Shown here: piece by piece, positions 42,872-52,500 of the stretch
Numbering within the stretch: position 1 is the stretch's first letter
Layout: every line of letters begins with the position of its first letter
Assembly (NCBI GenBank): GCA_017472015.1
Contig: JAFURC010000029.1
Span: forward strand, 1 to 54,860
DNA from: Bacilli bacterium
GTDB taxonomy: Bacteria; Bacillota_I; Bacilli_A; RF39; UBA660
Length of the DNA stretch: 54,860 nt
Direction: 5' to 3'
Position numbers and translations under genes: made by a program
The notes under the pieces: generated by a model
Databases searched by the model: none
What the model was told of the DNA's origin: nothing
Seen by the model: the letters and a program-made list of their open reading frames with translations, nothing else

Positions 42872-43717
42872 ATGGAAAGACGAGATTTTGTTAAATTAAA
42901 ATTAGAAAGTGAGATTAATCCCTTAAATAATTATGAAGATATTTCTTATGCATTTGATAGTTTATATTTAGTTAAAAGTCGAAAAAACAATTTATATGGT
43001 TTAATAAATACTTATTTTGAAGAAATTATTCCTTGCGAATATCAAAAAAATGAATTTTTAAGTTTAATTAAGAAAAAACAACAACTTAAAAATACTAAAT
43101 TAAAAGATTTAAATATATCTAAACAAGATGGTATGACAGGATATGTTGATAAAACTGGGAAGTTAGTAATTCCACGAAATTATCAAAAAGGTTATGCTTT
43201 TAGTGAAAATCTAGCTTGTGTAAAAGAAGATGGTGTTTTTGGATTTATTGATAAAACTGGAGTATATCAAATTTTACCAATATATGAAGGAGCAAATTCA
43301 TTCTCCTTTGGATTAGCGCCTGTTAAAAAAGATTCTAAATGGGGATATATTAATAAATATGGTGAAGAAATTATTTCTTTTATATATGATAGTGCAACTC
43401 CATTTTATTCCAATTATGCTTTAGTAAGTTTAGATGGCAAGTATTATTTTATAGATACTACCGGAGTTAAATTAACAACCAAAATGACTGAAGAAACGTA
43501 TTTTGAATTAACAAAATCTTTAGAAGAACAATTACCAATTTCTACGAGAATAATTGATTATTTAAAATACTTAAGTGTTTTTACTTTACATGATAAAGAA
43601 ATAATTATTGAAGATACTGACCATCAAGAATATATTAATAAAGTTTTAAACTTAGAACAAATACTTCTTGAAGATAGTTTAATAGTTAATGATAAAAAAA
43701 TGATATTAAAAAAATAG
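42872..43717 (+). CDS. WG-repeat protein
   Basis: 281 aa, no signal peptide or membrane segment. Residues about 85-205 hold at least three WG/KWG-type repeats with the pattern GYVDKTGKLVIP, FGFIDKTGVYQILP, WGYINKYGEEIISF, and a fourth weaker one (YYFIDTTGVKL). An earlier degenerate unit is at residues about 35-50 (LYGLINTYFEEIIP). The C-terminal 80 residues are helical and unrecognised. WG repeats form beta-propeller-like or solenoid structures, and functions vary. Monocistronic, with a terminator shared with the convergent gene. Confidence 0.75.
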   Translation: MERRDFVKLKLESEINPLNNYEDISYAFDSLYLVKSRKNNLYGLINTYFEEIIPCEYQKNEFLSLIKKKQQLKNTKLKDLNISKQDGMTGYVDKTGKLVIPRNYQKGYAFSENLACVKEDGVFGFIDKTGVYQILPIYEGANSFSFGLAPVKKDSKWGYINKYGEEIISFIYDSATPFYSNYALVSLDGKYYFIDTTGVKLTTKMTEETYFELTKSLEEQLPISTRIIDYLKYLSVFTLHDKEIIIEDTDHQEYINKVLNLEQILLEDSLIVNDKKMILKK

Positions 43718-43742
43718 ATCCTTTAATTAAAGAGATCTATTT
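43712..43742. terminator. Bidirectional terminator between convergent genes
   Basis: AAATAGATC and GATCTATTT form a 9-bp stem overlapping the ends of both genes, with A-rich and T-rich flanks. Confidence 0.6.
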
Positions 43743-44200
43743 AATTTCTTAGCTAATTTTTTATCATGTAATATTTTTAAACTAGAAGTTGTATTTTTTA
43801 CTAAGACATAACCAGAATAAAGAAAAGATCCAGTTACTGCTCCAATTGAAAGAATAATATAACCATCAGTTAAATCAACAGGTTTAGAAGCTAAAAACGT
43901 TAAGATACCAAGTTTTAAACTATTAGGAATATCACTTGAAGTTGTTAAATAAGTAAGACCAACTGGTACTAGATTAGGAAAAACTGTATTAACACAACCA
44001 GCAATACTTGTTCCAATAAAAGCCCCTTTAAGAATAATGCCAAGTGGTTTTTTAATAATTTTAAATTTAGAATTTTCCTTTAATTTTTCTTGGTTTTGAA
44101 TTTTTAAATTCTTAATTTTCGAAATACTTAAATTTTCTAATTCATAACGAGAAACTCTGTATTTACTTTGAAGTTTATTTTCAAATTTTTCTTTGTTCAT
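43727..44200 (-). CDS. Small membrane protein of unknown function
   Basis: 157 aa from the ATG at 44200 (AGAGG upstream on the minus strand; the longer frame to 44287 lacks a site). The basic, helical first 50 residues are followed by three hydrophobic segments (residues about 52-75, 85-108, 118-138) and a basic tail. No family recognised. Divergent from the IIB-like gene at 44304 with a 103-bp shared promoter region. Confidence 0.55.
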   Translation of the reverse strand: MNKEKFENKLQSKYRVSRYELENLSISKIKNLKIQNQEKLKENSKFKIIKKPLGIILKGAFIGTSIAGCVNTVFPNLVPVGLTYLTTSSDIPNSLKLGILTFLASKPVDLTDGYIILSIGAVTGSFLYSGYVLVKNTTSSLKILHDKKLAKKLNRSL

Positions 44201-44303
44201 TAAAATACCTCTTTTTCTTTTGGTATTGTAGCAGATTTTTAGAAATATTACAAATTTACTTTTATTTTTAAAGAAAATAGTGTACAATTAAATAGGTGAT
44301 TAG

Positions 44304-44612
44304 ATGAAATATATAATAATTGCAATTATCTTTATAATTATATTATTAGCAGTTTTAAAATCAACAAAAAAAGATGCAAGACTTGAAATTAATAAATTAA
44401 TTGAATATTTAGGTGGTAAAGATAATATAGTAACAAGTGATTATAGTTTATCAAGGTTTATAGTAACACTTCGGGATGTTGAAAAAGCTAATAAAGAAGC
44501 TATTCAAAAATTAGGAGCCAAAGGAATCGTTGAAATTGATAATCAATTAAAAATTATTTTAGGTAATAATTCAAAGCAATTAAAAAAATATATAGATGAC
44601 ATGAAACGCTAG
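44304..44612 (+). CDS. Membrane-anchored PTS EIIB-like protein lacking the phospho-Cys
   Basis: 102 aa. One N-terminal membrane segment (residues 2-18) precedes a glucose-type PTS IIB domain (residues about 29-100): IEYLGGKDNIVTSDYSLSRF, IVTLRD, AIQKLGAKGIVEIDNQLKII. In active IIB the motif is D.C.TRLR with Cys taking the phosphate. Here the matching stretch is DYSLSRFIVTLRD without Cys, so it cannot be phosphorylated in the usual way. It may be a sensor, a regulator, or an adaptor protein. Confidence 0.75.
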   Translation: MKYIIIAIIFIIILLAVLKSTKKDARLEINKLIEYLGGKDNIVTSDYSLSRFIVTLRDVEKANKEAIQKLGAKGIVEIDNQLKIILGNNSKQLKKYIDDMKR

Positions 44613-44641
44613 TTCGGTTATCTATTTTTTTCTTTATTTAC

Positions 44642-44670
44642 TTGCTAATGTCTAAAAAAAATGATATTAT
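44642..44670 (+). promoter_or_regulatory. Promoter of the RNase J-rmuC unit
   Basis: TTGCTA (44642-44647) and TATTAT (44665-44670) with 17-bp spacing, 32 bases before ATG 44703, which has AAGGAGG. Confidence 0.6.
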
Positions 44671-44702
44671 TATTAAGATTTAATTCTTAAGAAGGAGGTA
44701 AT

Positions 44703-46349
44703 ATGTCAAAAATTAGATTATTTTCTTTAGGAGGACTTAATGAAGATGGCAAGAACATGTATGTTGTTGAAGTTGATAAAGACATATTTGTTTTTGATGC
44801 TGGACTTAAGTATCCTAAAGATCGATTACTTGGAATTGATTATATAATACCAAGTTTTACTTATTTAAAGGAAAATATTAAAAGAATAAAAGGTATCTTT
44901 TTATCACACGGGCATGAGTCAAATATGGGGGCTTTATCTGATATTTTATTAGATTTACCAAATATTCCAATATACGGACTTAAATATACTATGGAAATGT
45001 TGAAACTTCAGTTAGCTCTTGATAAAGTTGAAGCAACTAATTTACGAGAAATTAAAGCAAATTCTAAATTAAATTTTGGAGTTTGTAGTATTTTTCCAAT
45101 TGAAGTTACGCATTCGATTCCTGATAGTACTTTATATGTATTGAATACTCCAGATGGAAGTATTGTATATTCAGGAGACTTTATATTTGATCCGACTATG
45201 ACTAATCATTTCTCTTGTGATATCGGTCGTCTTGCTTATGTTGGAAAACAAAATGTTTTATGCTTAATGGCTGAATCAATGTATGCAGAGCGTGATGGAT
45301 TTACAAGTCCAAGACACCGCGTTTCTTCATTTATTCGAGGAGTTTTACACGATAATGAAGATAGAATCATTATGAGTGTGCTACCAGCTCACATATATCG
45401 TATTCAAGAAATATTCGATGAGGTATCAAAGACTAACAGAAAAATAGTTATTATGGGAAAACTTCTTCAAGATATTATTAATAAATCATTAGAACTTAAA
45501 TACTTAACTATTAATAAAACCAAAATAGGTGATTTGAGTCATCTTAATGAAAAAGGTGTTGTTGTTTTAGTAAGTGATTTAAAAGATAAACCATTTGCTA
45601 ACTTAGAAAGAATTTTAAAAGACAACGATAGATACATTAAATTAAAGCCAAATGATACTATTTTTATAACTGAGCCAATGTATATGGGTGTTGAAAAAAG
45701 AATGGTAATGATCATGGATGAATTCGCCAAAAGAAAAATCAATATTGTTGCCTTATCTAATAAAGAACATTTACTTTTCCATCCATCCAAAGAAGATTTG
45801 ATGTTAATGATTAAAATGATGAATCCAAAGTTCTATGTTCCAATTAAAGGAAACTATAAAGATCAAGTAGAAAATGGAAATCTTGCCTTAAAACTAGGGA
45901 TTCGCAAAGAAAATATTTTATTAAAACAAAATGGAGATGTTATAACTTTTGTAAATGGAAAATTAATAGATGATAACTCAAAAATTAAAGTAGATGAAGT
46001 TTTAATAGATGGAAAAAGTCAAAATGATATTGGAGAACTTGTTTTAAAAGATAGAGAAATGTTAGCTGAGGCTGGAATAGTTATGATTACTGCAACTCTT
46101 GATAAACATACAAAAGAAATACTAGCAGGACCTGAAATATTAACAAGAGGATTTATCTATGTGAAAGATAATATGGATGTTTTAAAAGAAAGCAGTGTTA
46201 TTTCAGAGAGAATTATAAAAAATAATATTTCAATAAATTATGTAGATTATAATACAATTAAACAAGAAATTCGAAGTACTTTAGGAAAATATTTTTATGA
46301 ACAAACAGAATGTCGACCAATGATAATTACCGTAATTGGAGAAGTATAA
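44703..46349 (+). CDS. rnj: Ribonuclease J-family protein with altered metal motif
   Basis: 548 aa, full family length: metallo-beta-lactamase fold, beta-CASP domain and C-terminal domain. Order: LFSLGGLNEDGKNMYVVE, SHGHESNMGAL (residues about 67-77), IVYSGDFIFDPT, beta-CASP motifs (PAHIYRIQEIFD, ITEPMYMGVEKR) and the RNase J end (GIVMITATLDK, LTRGFIYV). In active RNase J1 the second motif is HGHEDHIGG. Here Asp-His is replaced by Ser-Asn, so metal binding should be impaired, as in the weakly active RNase J2 type. It probably works in a complex with a J1 partner encoded elsewhere. Confidence 0.88.
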   Translation: MSKIRLFSLGGLNEDGKNMYVVEVDKDIFVFDAGLKYPKDRLLGIDYIIPSFTYLKENIKRIKGIFLSHGHESNMGALSDILLDLPNIPIYGLKYTMEMLKLQLALDKVEATNLREIKANSKLNFGVCSIFPIEVTHSIPDSTLYVLNTPDGSIVYSGDFIFDPTMTNHFSCDIGRLAYVGKQNVLCLMAESMYAERDGFTSPRHRVSSFIRGVLHDNEDRIIMSVLPAHIYRIQEIFDEVSKTNRKIVIMGKLLQDIINKSLELKYLTINKTKIGDLSHLNEKGVVVLVSDLKDKPFANLERILKDNDRYIKLKPNDTIFITEPMYMGVEKRMVMIMDEFAKRKINIVALSNKEHLLFHPSKEDLMLMIKMMNPKFYVPIKGNYKDQVENGNLALKLGIRKENILLKQNGDVITFVNGKLIDDNSKIKVDEVLIDGKSQNDIGELVLKDREMLAEAGIVMITATLDKHTKEILAGPEILTRGFIYVKDNMDVLKESSVISERIIKNNISINYVDYNTIKQEIRSTLGKYFYEQTECRPMIITVIGEV

Positions 46350-47449
46350 TGAATATTTTGTTAATTATTTTAACTATTTTAGTTGTTATTCTAATAGTTT
46401 TAAATGTTATAATTTTAATAAAAATTAAAAAACCAGATAATAGTAATTTAGATTTTTTAGAACGTCTTGGAAGATTTGAATTAAATATTAATAAAGATTT
46501 AGGAAGTTTTAAAAATGATATTACAAAAGATATGACAAATCATTTTGATAAAGTAAACGATAAACTGGAAACTAAATTAAATGAAATTAATAATAAAGTA
46601 AATTCAAGAATTGATGAAAATTTTGAAAAAACTAATAAAACTTTCATTAATGTCTTAGAAAGATTATCAAAAATCGATGAAGCTCAAAAGAAAATAGATA
46701 ATTTATCAGTTGATATTGTCTCTCTTGAAAATATTTTAACAGATAAAAAAACACGAGGAATATTTGGAGAAGTTAATCTATATAATATTTTAAAAAATAT
46801 CTTTGGAGATAAAAATGATTTAATTTATAAAACTCAATTTAAATTATCAAATGGTTATATAGCAGATTCTGTTATATTTGCTCCAGAACCTTTAAAAACT
46901 ATTGCAATTGACTCTAAGTTCCCACTTGAAAACTATCGTATCATGGTAGATAAAAAAAGAAGTGATATCGATAGAAACTTAGCATTTAAACAATTTAAAA
47001 GTGATGTAAAAAAACACATAGATGATATAAGTTATAAATATATAATTGAAGGAGAAACTAGTAATCAAGCCATGATGTTTATACCAGCTGAAGCGATATT
47101 TGCAGAAATAAATGCCTATCATCCTGATTTAGTTGAATATGCTTATAAAAAACGGGTTTGGTTAACGAGTCCAACAACTTTAATATCAACACTTACAATG
47201 ATTATGATGATTATTCAGAATATTGAACGAGATAAATATACAAGTATTATTCATGAAGAATTAAATAAACTTGGAGTTGAATTTACCCGTTTTAAAGATA
47301 GATTTGATAAATTATCTAAAAGTGTTTTAACAGTTAATAAAGACATTGAATCATTTAGTATAACAACAGATAAAATAAAGAAAAAATTTGATAGTATTTC
47401 AAGTGCTAAAATAAAAGATGAAATATTACTTGATAATGAAGAAGATTAA
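46349..47449 (+). CDS. rmuC: RmuC-family protein
   Basis: 366 aa from ATG 46349 (GGAG upstream), overlapping the RNase J stop codon. N-terminal membrane segment (residues about 2-23), coiled coil (about 30-130), then the RmuC nuclease-like domain (GIFGEVNLYNILKNIFG, IAIDSKFPLENY, MMFIPAEAIFAEI, VWLTSPTTLISTL). RmuC is linked to limiting inversions at short repeats. Its 3' end contains GAAGAAGATTAATAG, which also occurs at 49465-49479 at the far end of the downstream accessory gene. Confidence 0.9.
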   Translation: MNILLIILTILVVILIVLNVIILIKIKKPDNSNLDFLERLGRFELNINKDLGSFKNDITKDMTNHFDKVNDKLETKLNEINNKVNSRIDENFEKTNKTFINVLERLSKIDEAQKKIDNLSVDIVSLENILTDKKTRGIFGEVNLYNILKNIFGDKNDLIYKTQFKLSNGYIADSVIFAPEPLKTIAIDSKFPLENYRIMVDKKRSDIDRNLAFKQFKSDVKKHIDDISYKYIIEGETSNQAMMFIPAEAIFAEINAYHPDLVEYAYKKRVWLTSPTTLISTLTMIMMIIQNIERDKYTSIIHEELNKLGVEFTRFKDRFDKLSKSVLTVNKDIESFSITTDKIKKKFDSISSAKIKDEILLDNEED

Positions 47450-47466
47450 TAGTCTTCTTTTTTTGA
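47438..47466 (+). terminator. Terminator of rmuC
   Basis: GAAGATT and AGTCTTC pair (one G.T) around AAT, followed by a T-run of about 7. The stem starts inside the last codons. Confidence 0.65.
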
Positions 47467-47493
47467 ATACAAAAAATGTCAAAAAAACAAAAG

Positions 47494-47515
47494 TTTTTGT
47501 ACTCGAGTACAAAAA
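47494..47515. promoter_or_regulatory. Perfect 22-bp palindrome
   Basis: The half-site TTTTTGTACTC is followed by its exact complement, centred on CGAG. A related half-site TACAAAAA occurs at 47468-47475. No promoter is clear beside it, and an operator is likely. Confidence 0.4.
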
Positions 47516-47662
47516 TTACTAAAAAAATATTTTCAATTACCCAATTGCCAATAAATAAGTTTATATTATATTAGGAGGTGATATTGATTAATAGGAAAAA
47601 TACTAGAATAGTTTTATTTTTTGTGTTATAGTTATTTTAGTTATATATGAGGAGGGATTTTG

Positions 47663-47819
47663 ATGTTTAGTAAAAAAGAATTAAAAAGATTGTCGAGATA
47701 TGTTAGGTATGAGTTTAGATGAATATCGTGACTATGTAAGTCAATCTAAAGTTTTGATGCAGGAAGATATAAAATATGACTATAACGATAAAATTTTAGA
47801 AGAATTGGGGTTAAATTAA
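47663..47819 (+). pseudogene. Frameshifted small gene
   Basis: GAGGAGG precedes ATG 47663, which encodes MFSKKELKRLSRYVRYEF then stops. A +1 frame from ATG 47709 continues GMSLDEYRDYVSQSKVLMQE... to TAA 47819. Together they read as one small protein of about 50 aa broken by an indel. A second short remnant with AGGAGG lies at about 47575-47640. The 47450-47923 gap otherwise holds the palindrome and AT-rich DNA. Confidence 0.4.
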
Positions 47820-47923
47820 AAGATAATGTCCAAAAAGAAGAAGTAATTAAATTGTTTATTTTTCTATTTTTCGACAAATAACTTATAAAGTATTATGTAT
47901 ATTATGAAAGGAGGTTAGTATAT

Positions 47924-49486
47924 ATGACTTATGAAGATGTTATTGAAGCAATTAAAACAATTAGAAAATTTAAAACAGAAACTAATCGGTTAGAGGTTAA
48001 GAAAGCAAGAGATGGTTTTCCTAAAAAATGTTATGATACGATCTCAGCATTTGCAAATAAATATGGTGGAATAATTATTTTTGGTATAGATGAAGATAAT
48101 AATTTTTGTTCTGAAGATGTCTATGATATAAATGATTTACAAAAGCAAATTGCTTCTTTATGTAGTGATTCAATGGAACCAGCTTTAAGACCGGATTTTT
48201 TAGCACTGGAATTTGAAAATAAAAAAATTTTAGCAGTTAGAATTGATGAAATTCAACAAAATAAAAAACCATGTTATTATAAACCAAAAGGTTTATTAAA
48301 AGGATCGTATATACGAGTTGGAGATCGAGATGAATTAATGACTGATTATGAAATATATGCTTTACAAAGTTATAATGACGGGGTTAAGGAAGATTTAAGA
48401 CCTAACAAACGTGCAAATCTTGAAGATTTAGATGATGATTTAATAGATAATTATGTTAAAAAAATAAAAGAGGAAAAACCCAATTTTTCTAAAAATAATA
48501 AGAATAAAATATTAAAATTATCTGGAATTGTTGATAGTTATTCTAACGATATTATCTATCCAACTCTTGCAGGAACGATGATATTTGCTGAATACCCTCA
48601 AGCATTTTATCCTCAATTGTTTATAGCATGTACTGTAATACCGGGTACTGAAATTGGTCAACTAGGTGAATTAGGTCAACGATTTGATGATAATAAACGA
48701 GTTGAAGGAACGATAGAAGAAATGCTTGATGGGGCACTGAATTTCTTGAGAAAAAATATGAAAACAAAAGTTATTATTAATCCTAAAACTGGAAAGCGAG
48801 AGGATATTCCAGAATATCCAATGTCGGCATTAAGAGAAGCAATTGCTAATGCATTAATTCATCGAGATTATAGTGTTCAAACTGAAAATGCTTATATTCA
48901 AGTTTATATGTATGATGATAGAATAGTTATTCAAAATCCTGGTGCTCTTTATGGTATTAATAAATTAGAAAAATTAGGAACTGATACTATTATGGAAGCT
49001 CGAAATTCAACAATAGTTAGAATATTAGAAGAAAAAGGTTCGGTAATTGAAAATAGACATTCTGGAATCCCAACAATGCGAAGAGAAATGAAAAATATGA
49101 ATTTACCGGAGCCAGAATTTATTGAAGAAAGATGAAGTTTTAAAGTTATTTTTAGAAATTCGCAAAATGTTTGTAGTCCAGAAACAGAACACAAAAGTGA
49201 TACACAAAATGATGTACAAAGTGGACAACAAAGTGATACACAAAGTGATACACAAAGTGATACACAAAGTAGTTTTTATAAATATGCTGATTTATTAATT
49301 AAATTTTGTGAAGAACCGAAAACTGCAAATGAAATAAGAGAATATCTTAATATCAAATCTAAAAGATATATAGCTTATAATGTTTTAAAACCTTTAATTC
49401 AAGCTAATATATTAGAATATACTAATAAAAATAGTATAAATGCTAGAAATCAAAAATATGTAACGAAGAAGATTAATAGAACATAA
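47924..49486 (+). pseudogene. AlbA_2/Schlafen-like ATP-binding regulator, interrupted by in-frame UGA
   Basis: 520 codons. AlbA_2 domain (residues about 15-130: EVKKARDGFPKKCYDTISAF, GGIIIFGIDED) and C-terminal GHKL-like HATPase_c_4 block (SALREAIANALIHRDYS, DDRIVIQNPG), then UGA at codon 404 (49133-49135). The same frame continues without another stop to TAA 49484-49486: SFKVIFRN, a linker with SDTQ repeated, and a winged-helix end (TANEIREYLNIKSKRYIAYN). Homologues usually have a Gly codon (GGN) at the UGA site, so one G to T change would explain it. AAAGGAGG precedes ATG 47924. The N-terminal product (403 aa) could still be made. Confidence 0.8.
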
Positions 49487-49507
49487 AATTTATAATCTTC
49501 TTTTTTT
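49468..49507 (+). terminator. Terminator after the AlbA_2-type gene
   Basis: GAAGATTA and TAATCTTC pair (8 bp) around a 17-nt loop, followed by T7. Its proximal arm lies in the 15-bp repeat shared with the rmuC end. Confidence 0.65.
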
Positions 49508-49538
49508 ACATAATTTTACAAAAAATTTATTTAGGCAT

Positions 49539-49567
49539 TTTACTAATTATTTATTATTTGATATAAT
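49539..49567 (+). promoter_or_regulatory. Promoter of the glucosaminidase-type gene
   Basis: TTTACT (49539-49544) and TATAAT (49562-49567) with 17-bp spacing, 25 bases before ATG 49593. Confidence 0.5.
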
Positions 49568-49592
49568 TAATTATAGAATAAGAGGTGGTAAG

Positions 49593-52500
49593 ATGAAAAA
49601 ATATTTAATAATTTTCAATATTCTTTTTATATTTACCATATTAGATGTAAATGGATTAACAAGTGATGAAATAAAAACTAGAAATGTATGCGAGAGTATT
49701 GAACTTGCTATTGCTAACGAAGATAAAACTTTAACAAGTGTTAATTGTTTTGATAATTATCTTGATGCTAAAAATGAAATGAATAATAACGAAGAAGAAA
49801 ATTTAGTTATTTTAGAGCGAATTAACGAAGAAACCAAAATAATAGATGCTAAATATGCTTTAGTATATTTAGGAGTAAGACCAGTTACTGAAAATACTTA
49901 TTATTATAGTGATTCAAGTTTAAAAACAAGTATTAGTTATATGAATCATCATGTAAATTATGGTGCAACTGATGGGGTATTTTTAGAACTTAATTATGAT
50001 AACTTAGCTATTAAAGTTAAAGTAAATGGAGTAGTTGGTTGGTTAAAAAAAGATTATTATAAAATAATTCCTGTTAATTTTTTAAATCATACAAGTTACT
50101 ATCAAGTTAAAACAGATGGACTATATCATTATTACTCAAAAAATATTGAACTTACAACTAGTCAATTTGGAAGAATAATTGATTCAAAACCTAGTAATTT
50201 AAATATAGGTAAATATTATAGTCATGATGGTAATTACTTTTATTCTAGTCTAAAAACTATGATAAATGATTATAAAAATAATAATTACCAAAATAGTATT
50301 AATAAAGATAATCCTTATTATAATTATTATATGTATCTTCCTCATAGAGCCAGATCAAACTATACAAGTGATGATATTGATGCTTATTTAAAAAATAATA
50401 AAGGTTTAATAGGAACTATCTATGGTAAACATTTTGTATCAAAATATTCTAATATGTACCAAGCGGGAATTTATTTTAAATCAAGTGAAAGTTTATATGG
50501 GGCTAATGCTATTTTAATGATGGCTCTTGCAACTAATGAATCTAGTTTAGGTCAAAGTAGTTTAGCTATAAGCAAAAATAATTTATTTGGTCATGCGGCC
50601 TATGACTCAGATGCTTATAACTCGGCAACAGGTTATTTAAATCCTTATCAAAGTATAATAGGTCATGCGAATAGTTATATTAATTGTGGATATGCTAATC
50701 CAAAAGATTCAAGATATTATGGATCAAATGTTGGAAATAAAAATAGTGGCATGAATATCAAATATGCAAGTGATCCTTATTGGGGAGAGAAAGTTGCTAA
50801 TTACTATTATTTATTTGATCAAGATAATGGTAATTTAGATAAAGATTATTATCAATTAGGAGTTACTAACACAGATAGTATTAATACAAGAACAGAACCT
50901 AATTTAACTAGTACTATTCCTTATATGTTAAAATACCAAAATATCCCAGTTATAATACTAGGAGAAGTTGAAGGAGTAAATGTAAATGGAAGTACTAAAT
51001 GGTATAAGATAGTCAGTGATGCTAACTTAAATGAATCAAGAACTAGTATTCAAAGTTGTTCTTATAGTAATTATTATAATTATAATTCTTATGTCTATGT
51101 TCATTCATCATTTATAAAAAAAACTAATACAACTACTAATAATAAATATAATAGTAATAATCAAGAAGTATTAAAAAATTATAAATATAAAGAATACTCG
51201 AATGGTTCAGTTTATACTCCAAAAGTTGGTTTAATAACAAAATATACAAATGTTTTTGATACAGCTACTATGTCAATTACTACTAAATCTGTTAAAAAAG
51301 GACATCTTGCAACAGTATTTATGGAAGCAATTGATGAAAATAATCAAGTTGTTGCTTATTTAATTACTAGTGATTACTCTAAAAATCAAAAAGCCTGGGT
51401 AAGTAAAGATTCTTTATCATTTAAAGATTATGATATTTTAAAAGTTAATTTATTAACTAGTGGTGATTATTTAAATGTTTATACTGATATAAATGGAAGT
51501 GTTTTAGGAAGTATTTATACAGATACTTATGCAGTTATTACTTCACAAAAAAAAGTTGATAATAATCTTTGGTTAAAAATATCATATGGTCTTGATAATA
51601 CATATGCATGGATTAATACGAATATTTCAAGTAGTAAAGGTACTTTAGAATATACAACTAATAACTTAAATGAAAAACCAGTTATAACGGCAAGTGATCA
51701 AACTTTCATGAAATATGATGAAATCGATCCTTTAAAATATGTAACAGCTTATGATCAAGAAGATTTAGATTTAACTAGTAAAATTAAAGTAGTTGCAAAT
51801 ACTGTTGATAATACTAAAACTGGTACCTATGGAATAACTTATCAAGTAACTGATAATGATAATAATACAACTTCTAAAACAATTAAAGTAACTATTAAAG
51901 ATTATCAAACAGGTGAAAGTTTATTCATGTATGATTCTATTAAACATCTAAGTGAAAATAAATTTAAATTACAAGGATTTTTAGGGGTTAAAAAACAAGA
52001 TAATATTAATATAGATCATTATATATTATTAGTTAATCAACAAACTAATAAAACATATAAATTTAAAATGAATGATTATAAAGATTATCCATATGAAATG
52101 AAAAGTATTGATGATGATAAAACTTATAATTATTCAGGTGGTTGGTTTCAAGGTGAAATAGATTTATGTAAGGATAATATACCTGAGGGTGATTATACTA
52201 TTTATATAGAAGCAATTAATAAGGATACTAAGTATAGTACTAAAACATATTTTACTAATATTGCCTATCTTTCTATGCCAAGAAGAATTAAATCATCAAC
52301 AAGAGGAATTTCTTTTGATATAGATTATAGTTATAATGGTAGTCCAATTCTTTTAACTATTCGTGATAATCATTTACTTAGTTATGATGAACCAACTACT
52401 TTAGATCCTATGTATAATTTCTTTAATGAAATATCTTTAAAAGATACTAAATTAACTATAAATGGAACTAGTCATAGTGTAGGTGTTAGTTATACAAAAG

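Noticed and set aside
49206..49272. Tandem 12-bp units (GATACACAAAGT) as a possible CRISPR or satellite
   Set aside because: The units are in frame and encode an SDTQ-type linker of the AlbA_2 family protein; there are no spacers.
47924..49486. UGA used as Trp (Mollicutes code) to explain the interrupted gene
   Set aside because: UGA ends the signal peptidase, the YetF-like protein and the VirB4-preceding gene at positions where terminators or overlapping starts follow. Homologues appear to have Gly rather than Trp here, and Trp is TGG throughout.
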